Below, one piece after another: positions 17,945 through 30,800 of a stretch of DNA of 64,000 nt (the first letter of the stretch is position 1; every line of letters starts with the position of its first letter). Source of the DNA: Liolophura sinensis (taxonomy: Eukaryota > Mollusca > Polyplacophora > Chitonida > Chitonidae); contig NC_088307.1 of NCBI RefSeq assembly GCF_032854445.1, positions 22,878,001 through 22,942,000 on the forward strand, written 5' to 3'. Under the pieces are notes generated by a model, which worked only from the letters and a program-made list of their open reading frames with translations, was not told where the DNA came from and made no database searches. The translations under genes and the position numbers were made by a program.

Positions 17945-20900
17945 CTAATGATAGAAGCCAATGAGAAACACAGCCACGGCAAGTAAGATTACAGCGTTGA
18001 TATCTAGTAGTATCCGGGATTGTCGTTTCTCACGAATACTCGTCAGCCTTTTTATTTGAGCCGCCATTTCTTCTGCCGTGAGCTTGGCTGATTTTACACC
18101 CGATAGACCACAACACTTCTCCAAAGCGCTCCGCCATCTTGGTTTCTCTCGAGCCGTGGAATCTGAATTAAACGGAAACAAGAATTAATAAATGAATGAT
18201 CAATATTTAACGCCTCAGTGGCAGTATTCCAATCACATCGTGGCGAGAACATGTTAAAACTAGTTCACATTATGTAAGCCACTTCGCTAACGACCAGTGA
18301 GAAGCTGAAAATTATATAAATCCAATGAATACAAGATCGCTGACAGCGATTCAGAAATAGGCATTTTCCTATGCAATAACGTTGCGAGGACCCTTTTCTT
18401 CACCCACGCCGTTTGTTACAGAGGCGATCACGTGGTCTCTAGTTTCAGATCTGTCTTACAGAATAGGTCTATGCGCGAGAGTGATAACATTCAGATATAT
18501 AACAAACAGCAACGCTGTCGTACGGAAAACATCTGTGGCATAGTACCCATCAAGAACAAATATTCTTAAAGATGTGAGCCGAGTGATTTCAGCGGGCCCA
18601 AACGGAGAGCTCTAGCATAGTCATCTTTCATGCATGTACGACTAGCTTTCCAAGAGGCTGCCGGAAATAAGATGTGCTAATGAACAGGAGCCATGTAAAA
18701 ATGATATAGATTGTCTTTCATGAATTGCGAATCCCGCATAACTTGCATGCATGCATCAATAAACCTTTGATTCTCTCGAGTCTTGCCACAAAAGTGAATT
18801 TTGACGTCAGGACTCGCCACACATATCCCCATAATCCTCTGCCTTGTATTTTGAACTTGAGAAGTCTTTGGTTGATGCATGCTTGCCTTGTGTAAAAAGT
18901 GTTGTGTAATAAGGTGACCTGGTTAGAATTATATGGTTAACATATTTAAACTAGTGACAAAACACCAACACAAAAGCAACTTTGATGTAAGAACAATCCG
19001 AATGACGAACCATTCGATATTATATAAAGGGAAAAACATCTAGTTTAGCCCGAACTTGAACTGGTATACCAAATTTGATCTTCCGATCAGTTGTAGTATT
19101 CATGCTGATGTGAGAACGTTATCCCAAGTAACATTTTAAAGTTGGTTACCATGGAAATCAGAAATTTAGTCGAAATGAAGTTTCTTCTTCTCGAGCCAAT
19201 GTATGACACCTCAAATATTGAGTTGAATATCGGATCTATATCACAAGGCTGGCGAAGATGACTAAATTTGCAGTTCCTGCTTAGTGCGGTTGGTCTTCTA
19301 TTGGGAGCACGTCGTCCAAATTAACGCTTTAGCGTTGTGCTTGTTGCCATAGAAATTTAATCAAAATGACCCTAGTTTAAGTAGGAATGTATTTCCACCA
19401 AATAGGATGAGTTTTCTTTTGCGAGCATGTCAACATTAAACTTTTTAGAGGAGACTGCCATTGAAAACAAAAAATTTAATCGAATTGAAACAACCTCGGC
19501 TTAGAGAGGAATTTAGTTCCACGTGAACTAAAGACATATAATGTGACCCGATCTAACCGACAAAATGGGCAAGCAAAAAATACGGTTAAAATAGCCATAT
19601 GTTTTCCGACATAATACCGAAATTTAATCAAAATGATCACAGTTTAAATAGGAAAACTTTCTTTGCGAGCATGTCGTCCAAATTAACATTTTAGGGGAGA
19701 CTGTCATAGAAAAGAAAATATAACCGACTTTAAGTGACTCCAGCTTTGAGAGAAATTTAGTTCCAAGTCAACTGAAGGCATATACTAAAATTCCTATCTG
19801 ATAGGCCTACAATACTTGTCTGTTGTGAGTACGGTGTCCCTCCCGACGAACAGACGGGGCGATGGAAAGGTGGAGATGGTGGGAGGGGGGGGGGGGGGGG
19901 GGGGGAACAACAATCTCTTCGACAATAATCCCTTCGTGCTCACTGGGATGGCTTCAATGCGACATACATAAAATCTCCACATACCATTCTTAATTCTGCT
20001 GTTCTTCTCTGACATGTCATCTGTCTCGTCATCGTCAACTGGCATCTGGCGTGAGTGACGCGTCCACCAAGTGACCCGATGTAACTGACAAAATGGACAA
20101 GCAAAGCATACGGTTGACATTGCCATATGTTTTTTTTAGCAGAATATCCATGTATATATGAATTTGCACGGGTTGTACGACCTGAGTTGCGAAGCTTGGG
20201 GGCTGATCAATGATTCGCTTTGTAATTCTACGGCTTTAGCCTATAAGTTATGTGTGCAAAAATATAAAATTTAATAAGTAAAATATAAGTATAACATAAT
20301 AAATAAAATCCTTCAATTAAGGGTTACCTTTTCCGGAGGTCGAGCTGGAGTAAAAAGGCTGATGATGAGAATTAGTGTGGCGGTGACGGCGATCTCTGTG
20401 GCGGCCACATACAAGAAGTGAACTCTGACAACAAACGGTCTGTCATCTGTGACGTCACAGGCGGGGGAAGGGTAAACCACGGACAACGCCAGGCGGGTCA
20501 CACCAACCAGCTGACCAGCGATCATCCCGTAAAATGCTCCCTGTGCGGTTAGGTAATAAAATAAATGCGAGACATTTATGCGTATGTGGCAAGTAATCCA
20601 ACAGTCTTCGGTTTTTTGGCTTGTAAAGACTGGCCCTTAGCACCAATTTGGATCTTAGCGGTCATTTTTTTGCGTCATTTACTGTGCTAAAAGCGGTCTT
20701 ACGGTGAACGAAGTATCCAAATCACCTTTCGGATCGTCAACCGGTAAAACGATACCCAAAGGACGGCTGGATTCCATATGGACGTTTACAATTTCATGTT
20801 ACGGTAACCATAGCAATCTCGTCATATCAGAAGTGGAAATCTCTACGTGAAGCTGCCTTTTTTCCACTTTTCACAACAGTAAAATTTTTGAAAGCACAGT

Positions 20901-23900
20901 GAACCATTATTATGCAGATTATATACTCTTACACAGAGACAATTTTAATGCACTGAAAGTGTCAATTTTGCTTACCGGTTCGGTGGCGCGTTTCCAGAAG
21001 AAGCCTAAGATGAAGACAGTACCCCACGGTGGACCCACACAAGACATGAGCATTTGCCAGTACTGCCACAGTTCTCCCCCTTGGGCAGCTTGCATGATGG
21101 GAATCCACAAGATGGCGCACCCAACCAATGCCAAAACGACAATCCTGTATAAATGGCCATACATGTTTTCAATTTTTGGGAGCATGTCGTCAACTTAACA
21201 AAAACTGGAAATTCACAAAAATTATAAGATATTGTATCAGTAGGCTATATTTATGAGACATTGTACTAACAGGCTTATATTTTGTTTTGAATAAAACAAT
21301 TTCCAAATAATGTGTGGCATCTCTAAGCTATTAAAGAGGCCTTTCAATAGAACAATCACAGAATCACACTAATCACAGAACCAATCCAAACTACTCAGCT
21401 TAGGGTGCTTTTGATTGGCTTTTGTTATCAGAAGAATATTTCACCCCCTAATAGTCAACAATTTCCACTCGCTGGCTTTCTTTCCACATGTAGAACGTTA
21501 CCTAGCTGTCCACAACCAACAGTTTCCACTCGCTGCCATCCTTTCTACATGCAGAACCTTACCTGTCCACAATCAACACTTCTCGCTGGCATTCTGTCAA
21601 CACGTATAACTTTACCCGCCAACAATCAACAATTTCATTTTACCCGCTCGCTGGTGTTCTTTCTACTTGGTTCAACTGACCTATCAACAATCAACAACTC
21701 TCACTCGCTGGTCTTCTTTCTAGATGTATACCCTTACCCGCCAACAAGCAACAATCCCCATTCGTTGGCCTTCTTTCAACATTTATAATCTTACCCGCTA
21801 ACAATCAACAATTCCCACTCGCTGCCAATATTTATATCAAGGATATTAAATTAAAATCCTTCATTCCAAGATTCTTAAATTTTACAGTAAGTACAGTTCT
21901 CTTACCATAAGTAAATGTGGTTGGAGTGTCGAGAATCTCTAATACTCTTGGCCTTCATAACCAGGGATTAGGTGCTGTGTACACACTTTGCATGAATCAT
22001 TCATAATTTCTTACTCCATACACTTTTTTTTACTTCTTTGGTCATTTGTATTAAACGTATTTTTGGAAAGTGATCGTACGGTAATTGACCAGGAATGTAC
22101 TTTATTGTTGACGATTGGTATACGGACATCTGTGCCTACGCCTTTATTTCTACATGTATCATTTTACCTGCCAACAATCGACAATTCTCAACCCCTGGCG
22201 TCCTTTTATACTACCAGCTTACCTGTCAACAGTCACCAATGTTTATTCATTCGCATACTTTCTACATGTATCGCCTAACCTACCAACAATCAACAATTCT
22301 CAGCTTCTGGCATCCTTTCTACATGTATCCCCTTACCTGTCCACAATCGGCAATTCTCGACCTCTGGTGTCTTTTCTACATGCATCACCTTACCTGTAAA
22401 CAATCAACAATTCTCAGCCCCTGGCGTCCTTTCTACATGTAACACCTAACCTACCAACAATTAACAATTCTCAGCTTCTGGCATCCTTTCTACATGTATC
22501 GCCTAACCTACCAACAATCAGCAATTCTCAGCCTCTGGCGTCCTTTCTACATGTAACACCTTACCTGTCCACAGTCAACAGTTCTCAACCTCTGGCGTCC
22601 TTTCTACATGCATCACCTTACCTGTCCACAATCAACAATTCTCAGCTTCTGGCATCCTTTCTACATGTATCCCCTTACCTGTCCACAATCAACAATTCTC
22701 AGCCTCTGGGGTCCTTTCTACATGTAACACCTTACCTGTCCACAATCAACAGTTCTCAACCTCTGGCGTCCTTTCTACATGCATCACCTTACCTGTCCAC
22801 AATCAACAATTCTCAGCTTCTGGCACCCTTTCTACACGTATCCCCTTACCTGTCCACAATCAACAATTCTCAGCCTCTGGGGTCCTTTCTACATGTAACA
22901 CCTTACCTGTCCACAATCAACAGTTCTCAGCCTATGCCGTCCTTTCTACATGTAACACCTTACCTGTTCACAATCAACAGTTCTCAGCCACTGGCGTTCT
23001 TTCTACATGCACCACCTTACCTGCCAACAATCAACAATTCCCACTCGCTGGCGTTCTTTCTACACCGCGTCCAGAGATCCATGGTAAAAATACTACTGGC
23101 GCTGTTGAAGACTGACGTCAGAGTGCTCATGCAAGCTGCAAACAACGCCGCCAACATCAAACCACGAATACCTGAAAGCGAAAATGAAAGTGTTGTGCAC
23201 TTTTCCTGCTTTCAGAATTGTATACAATAAACCAGTAACATTTGCCAGTTCATATGCACTATCCCATAACAATGTTGCAAATGTCAAGCGACGTGCCAAA
23301 ACTGTTACGTATACGCAATCTGTTGCCCTGGTTGCCCCTGAAACTTTGATGTGTACAAGGCTATTTTATTTCCGTTTTAGAATAAAGCGTTTGCAAGTTG
23401 CATTATATGAACTGGGGCTAGTTAGGCTCTTTTAAACTAAATATAGTTATATTTGTAGGTTAACATATTGGGTTAAAAACCCGTCAATTTATTATAAAAC
23501 AATAACTCTGCCGCTTTACTCAGCTGCCGCTTTACTCACCTGGCTGCAGAATTTTCAGCACAAGTACCGGATATGCAATGTTCGAACATCCAGCCGGGTT
23601 TCCACATATACACTCACAAGCTGCCGGATCCACACATGCTACTTCATCTGGCAAATAAAGACAATACTATTGCTGCCAAAGTAAAGGAACCTTAAGCGGA
23701 GAGTAGAGCTATCCATCTTGGATAAACTCGGGGGCATGTGTTGTATATGCATCGTGTTGAATATAGTCGCTACATTGCACATATGAATAGTTGCAATCAA
23801 ATCTCAAAATAAATACAGATTTTGATTATTTATTTGATTGATGTTCTACAAAGACATTTCACTTATACGATGGCGGCCAGCATTAGGGTGGGAGGAAACC

Positions 23901-26900
23901 CTTCAAAGCCCTAGGAAAAACCCAAGACTATCCGCAGTAATCATTAAACATAGGTGATAACAAAATTATTTTGCTTCTTCCCGGCAATCCTCACAATATG
24001 GCTCCAGTATCGGTAAAGTGGCCTTAAGCAGTAATCATTTATTCAGTTTTTCAATTACTGATAACTGACTTTTAAATTGACCACCATTTTGGAAATTCAT
24101 CTTTCGATTAACGACCTTGTGTGACCATTTGCCAGCTATCATAAATGTCGTCGCTGCTCTAGTTTTTCTCTCAGTGCTTTGCGTCTTTAATTATATTACA
24201 TATTACACTTATGGTGATTAAGTGAGGTGAACTGACAAGAGGTCAGATCTCATCGGTTACGTGTGACCATTTGCCAGCTATCACTCTGTCTTCGCTGCTC
24301 TCTGTACTGTAGCCGTATTTCACCAGTTACGTGTGACCATTTGCCAGCTATCACACTGTCTTCGCTGCTCTGGTTTTGCTCTGTGTTGCAATCCTTGATT
24401 TTATATTCTTTCTTTGTTCTTTGGTGGTTTGTGCTGAATATTGCTTAAGACATTAGTCTTGCGATTATTGATCTGAAACGTTCGTTATGGTCAATGATAG
24501 GTTTACAAATGTCTGATAAAACGCCAGTTTGGGCCTACCTGTGAAAAGGACTCTGGAGGCCATACCCGGCAGGATAAAAAGAAAGAATGGGAGAATCTTG
24601 AGATAGCCGGCCAAGATTGACCCCCCTTTGGCATGGCTGAGATTTTTGGCCGACAGGGAGCGCTGTACCATGATCTGAATGAGAGTGGATAAGGAAACAT
24701 ATATATAAATGAGTTTTACAGAAGTTGGGCCTATTTCGTCAATCGCCACAGCTTTAGGGGGATGTATATAGAACGTTAAGGGTCTTTCGTTTTTAATAGT
24801 GTGTGTCCTCTGCTTTTTACCTTGGACAAGAGGCTTCTCTGCTATAACCATCGCGAACCATCACTGAGTACTTTATACCTAAATTTCTCGTATACAAATG
24901 GAGAGCCTTTCTCGCCTAAAATAGTTCGGCTCACAGCTGATCTATTTCACGCATTTTTTCAGTTCGTTACTGTGTTTAGCATGGCGATTTGTGGCCGGAA
25001 ACTTGTAAACATATTGTTCATTCAGTATTACAGAGCATTAGTCAATCCGGCTTGGACCATCGGGAGGGAATTCATTATTGGGATCGGAATAATCAACAAA
25101 TACCAATGTTCTTCTGATATATGCCTTTTTATGTGTTTCAGTCTTTAGGGTACATCAGTCTTCGATCTGTCCATTATCACCAAGCCATGTGGTTGTGAAT
25201 AACTATCTGTAACACAACTGGCTCTATACTTCTGGTTGAATTCGGCGCATCTGTTTTGACAAATTTCGGAATCAGATAAGCAAAAAAGCGAAAACGTACA
25301 AAAAACTTTACGTTGCACAAACAAAATGCGGGAATGGGACTAACTGTCGGCCGTTACAGCTATTGCGCAACAAATTAGTTCAGTGGTGTTAACGGTAATG
25401 AATGAAGTATACCTTCGCTCATTATAACATTAATTTGGACCGTCCTTTCACTTTCTAGTGGAATGCAAATGTCTGACGCTTATATTTCAAGATATTCATC
25501 AGCGGACTTGATGTAGAGTGACCATATGGGGAAAATAATGTAAATGTGACGTCATGTTTCAGCGCCATTACATGACGTTACCTGATCCGCGCACCAGAAC
25601 CAGACGTCCGCTGCACAGTTAATAATCAGAGTTCCTGGCCAGGGATAATCAGAGTTCACGGGGTCACGGAGCAGGCTCAAGGAATCCGGACGTGGGTAGC
25701 CGCACGTGCTGTTGCTATGCAACGTCGTGTTTGGTACAGCCCTCATATATTTATGGAGCAAGGCGTTATATCCACCAACTTCCATCAGACCTGCAGTCCG
25801 AAAAGAAATAAAAATGAACCTAAAATAAATAACTCTACATTCTTATCGGAATATTGACATCTTAATAAACGACAATAAATTATTCTTCTCCTTTGCTTAT
25901 GGTGACTGTTTTATGTTTTATAACAAAGCATGCATCTTTACTTGTAAGTGTATAAAAGTGTTATAAAATATCGTCGGGCATACGAACTATCTTACTCCTA
26001 GCTAAAAGGACGATCGCTCCGCCGGTAAGAACCACTGCCTGGAGAGTGTCTGTGTACAGTACCGCAGTGAGGCCACCTGTGAAATAGTGTATAAACAGCC
26101 ATTGAGTTAGAGTTCTATACAAAGTGTTATTCACTATGAAATCAACCATTTTTTCCTTCAAGAAGGCTAAATATCAATCATACCGTTTTTAGAGTAGTGT
26201 ATGTAAAAAAAAAAAAAAAAAAAATCAGACCTTGGTCTCAACCAACTTGGAACCTCGTTTGTTTCGTGTGAAATTGTTCTCGAATGACACTGTTACTTTT
26301 TTAAAGCATTTACATGAATATTTAGGGGAAAAACCCGACCGAAGTAAACTGAAAGGAAGTCGTATTTCTATCACACTGTCGTCGATCCTTTTCTTTTTAC
26401 TCTCTGTGATATAATCTTTTATGTTTATGACGTTACTTACGTAACAAATTTGTGATCCTTTGTCTCTATATGGGAGGAAATATTTCGTATTTTAGAACGT
26501 TTTTGTAATAGGCCTACTTCAATGCGACTGTATATTAAATATAATGATTTCACAGCATTTTGAGTAATTCTGAACCAGTGACGTCTAATATATTACAATT
26601 AACATAGTTACTTTTTAACATATTGACGTTAATTGCAAAGTCGAAGACGTTCTAAAGTAAGAAATATTTCTACCTTGATAGAGCCATTGTGCAAGGGGGC
26701 GTGTAACTTACTATTCTTTAAACATCACACATGAACAGTTAGAATAAAACCCTAACGGAAGTAAATTCATAACAGGCCGTGAAAAGAGGCCGTATTTCAC
26801 AGGTATCGCGTGACCGACTATTCTCTAACTATCACACTGTTGTCGTTGCTCTGTTTTTTTTTTTTTTGCTCCGTATGCTGTAGTCTTTTTGCTATGGGTA

Positions 26901-27856
26901 CCCCCAGTGTTGTCGTTGATCTTGCAGGTCCTGAATTTAGGATAGCTTAGAAACCGCTGGTTACGGTGATGTAAAATGCTTCATAGTATCTAGACGGTAA
27001 TAGTCCTCACCCTCCAATCTCGACGCTGACAGTCGTTTTTTATAGTTCTAATACTGGCCAAAGACAAAAATACATTTCCAGGATAGAAATGAATTGAACT
27101 GTCGTACACAAATCATTATAGTGTAACGCTATGTCTTGTCTAAGCTGAGTTTTAGGTATAGTACTACACTTATTCACGCGTGACCCAGGAAACCCTATCT
27201 ACACTGTCAGCTAACCAGCGTCGATTCTGTATCCCTTTAATTAAAGACGCGTCCGACTGTACCAACTGTTGGACCCATGTCTCCGAAAAGAGTATAATGG
27301 TAACTTTCCAATTTCCCTCATGTCTGTATATCATTTTCCTCATGGAGCGATCAGATTTTGCGTAATGTATATTAATAACGTGTTATGAAATGGGAAAGGT
27401 TTCTGTTATTGAGGCAATGGCCGACCGGGAAATCATTAGCACCTAATCGCCTAACCTGTCATCGTAAAGGCGGCTGAGAATATGAGAATGATGGATCCTG
27501 ATAAATACATGCTCCATCCAAACAACATCTGCACAAACACAGCGCCTGCGTACATCTCTATCTGTAGAACAAAACAGATGGTAAGCAAATTTCTTATTGT
27601 TACTTGGGACGCTATAAACGTTAATTTAGAAAACATACCTGAAGATAGTAATTTAACTCCAAAGGATCAGTCATTGTCGTGAGCATAGAGTTATATGACT
27701 GGTTTATTTGGGCTGGTCGTAGGTTGGAAAGTTTGCCAGCAACCTGCGGATGGTCGTGGGTTTCCTCCGGGCTCTGCCCGGTTTCCTCCCACCATAATGC
27801 TGGCCGCCGTCGTATAAGTGAAATATTCCTGAGTACGGCGTAAAAAACCAATCAAA

Positions 27857-27899
<43 letters not shown>

Positions 27900-30800
27900 A
27901 TATGCAGTTACCATGAAAGCTTCAATATATTACAATGCCAAGTCAAAGCACCAAATGTATGGTTAAAAATGGTTGATCACGGGCATAACCAGACACCACA
28001 GACAAACCCCACTGATATCTTGGTGATCACGCACACAAACAGAAACAACAGACAAAACTCACCGATATCTAGGTGATCACGCACACAAACAGACACCACA
28101 CACAAACCCCACTGATATCTAGGCGATCACGCATACAAACATACACCACAGACAAACCCCACTGATATCTTGGTGATCATGCATACAACAAGACACAACA
28201 GACAAAACTCACCGAAATCTAGGTGATCACGCACACAAACAGACACCACACACAAACCCCACTGATATCTAGGTGATCACGCACACAACCGGACACCACA
28301 CACAAACCCCACTGATATCTTGGTGATCATGCATACAACAAGACACAACAGACAAAACTCACCGAAATCTAGGTGATCACGCACACAACCAGACACCACA
28401 CACAAACCCCACTGATATCTTGGTGATCATGCATACAACAAGACACAACAGGCAAAACTCACCGATATCTAGGCGATCACGCACACACCCAGAAACCATG
28501 CACAAAACTCAACGATATCTTGGTGATCATACATACAACCAGGCACCACAGACAAAGCTCACCGAAATCTTGGTGATCACGCACACAACCAGACACTACA
28601 AACAAAACTCACCGATATCTAGGCGATCACGCACACACCCAGAAACCATGCACAAAACTCACCGAAATCTTGGTGATCATACATACAACCAGGCACCACA
28701 GACAAAGCTCACCGATATCTAGGCGATCACGCACACACCCAGAAACCATGCACAAAACTCACCGAAATCTTGGTGATCATACATACAACCAGGCACCACA
28801 GACAAAGCTCACCGATATCTAGGTTATCACGCACACAACCAGACACCACACACAAACCCCACTGATATCTTGGTGATCACGCACACAAACAGACACTACA
28901 AACAAAACCCACCGATATCTTGGTGATCACGCACACAAACAGACAAAACTCACCGATATCTAGGCGATCACGCACACACCCAGAAACCACACACAAAACT
29001 CACCGATATCTTGATGATCACGCATACAACCGCAGACAAAGTTCACCGATATCTTGGTCATAACGCACACAATTAGATAATATAGACAAAACTCACTGAT
29101 ATCTTGGTGATCACGCTCACAACCAGACACTACAAACAAAACTCACCGATATCTTGGTGATCACGCACACAAACAGACACCACAGATAAAACTCACCGAT
29201 ATTTTGGTGATGATATAGACAACCAGGGACAAAACCGACAGGTAGATTCTCAGCCGCTTGCCTCCGTATCTTTTCTTCAGGTATTCAGGCATTGTATATA
29301 CCTAAAAATTGAAAAAAAGGATAAAATTCTAGGTATTTTTACTCTGTTAATCGTCTCTTTAAATTTTGCAAAGAAAGTTAATCATGATTCCACGATTTTA
29401 TTTAAGCATCGATGCACTATATTCTAAACTCTGGAGGTTGTATTTCCAACTAGACTAATTTACCTTTCCAGGATAACATTGTTCTTGCTCTAGTAGTAAT
29501 CAAACGGTAAGTCAAACGGTTTCAGGGTTTTATCTCTCCTGGTGATAGCCGAATAAAAAGCGTACAAAGTAAATTGGGTACAATCCCATTTCATAATCAT
29601 CGTATAGGTTACCATTCCCATCCACAATCTTTGGAAAGCAATTACCTGTATATACAAAATATTCACATTTTTCCTGGCCATTGTTTCCTGCCCCAGTCGC
29701 ATGATAATGAAAATTATCCAAAAAACATATTATCTCTATCTGACTTACCTAGCAAACCCTCTACAATAATTATTTCAAGTAATAAAATTCATCGATTATG
29801 GCTATTATTAATTGTCGTATATAATCGCGCCCATGTTAAAATGCACTGATTTTCTCCATCACTTTGTAAAGCGACGACACTAAAGACAAAAGGACGTCAC
29901 CACTATGTCTTAACTCGAAAATCTCCCTATAGATGTGGCCTGGGATTAACTTAACTCTAAATGCTTACCCCAGAAGCGATGAATACGGGAACAAAGATCC
30001 ACCCTAAGGCCAGGATAAATGGAATTGCCTAGAAATTCGACAAAAGCACAAAAAAACCCCGTCAGCTTGACGATCACTTAATTTGATGATTATTACAAAT
30101 CGATCTATCCTACACATGAAGTGAAATATGTTTCTTTACAAATAAATTCAACACTGGATTAAATTTCGCATTGCTACAATGTCCTTAATCCATGGAGATT
30201 ATATTTCCAACGGTACAGAAACTAGGATTCCACTATTACCGATGAAATAATGATTTTCTACTATTTGCATATCGCATGGTGTTGCATGGTCAAAAACTAA
30301 CATTTCTGATTCGTATATCAGCGAAATATTAATTACCTGTAACATTTTTAGAGACCGAAAATCTATTTCCTGCTGATGAAGTATGATCTTCCCATGTACA
30401 TTAAGAATTTGGGATTATATAAGCTAACGGTGAAATTTCGTTCCTTTCCTGCAGAAAAGACGTGTAGTAGCCTACTATTTGCATTTTTGAAATATGAAAT
30501 TCCATGGATAGACACTGGAATTCCGTTTTCTGATAATTAAATATGAGATTCTATTGTTGGAGAATGGAAATCTTTTTTTTTAAATTCTGAAATTATGAAG
30601 TTCACTGATACAGCATGGAATTCTTTTTCTTTAAACGTATGGCGTAAGGACAGTGAAATAAATATTTTTTATTAGCGAAATACGCGATTCCATGCTTAGG
30701 CCCTGAAATTTGTGTTTTTTTGTTTTTGTTTTTTTTTTATTTTTCTTTATCAGCGAAATACGTGATTTCATGCGTAACCCTTGGAATTCGTTTTCCTATT

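Noticed and set aside
18677-18880. 67-residue minus-strand open frame within the SGLT gene
   Set aside because: The SGLT frame joins exon 20084-19985 directly to 18162-17945 with matching phase. This frame has no family similarity and no suitable splice sites were needed.
21405-23230. Plus-strand open frames of about 95-127 aa
   Set aside because: They are antisense translations of the 57-bp array and the SGLT exon.
28420-28722. 100-residue repetitive open frame
   Set aside because: Antisense translation of the 50-bp array.
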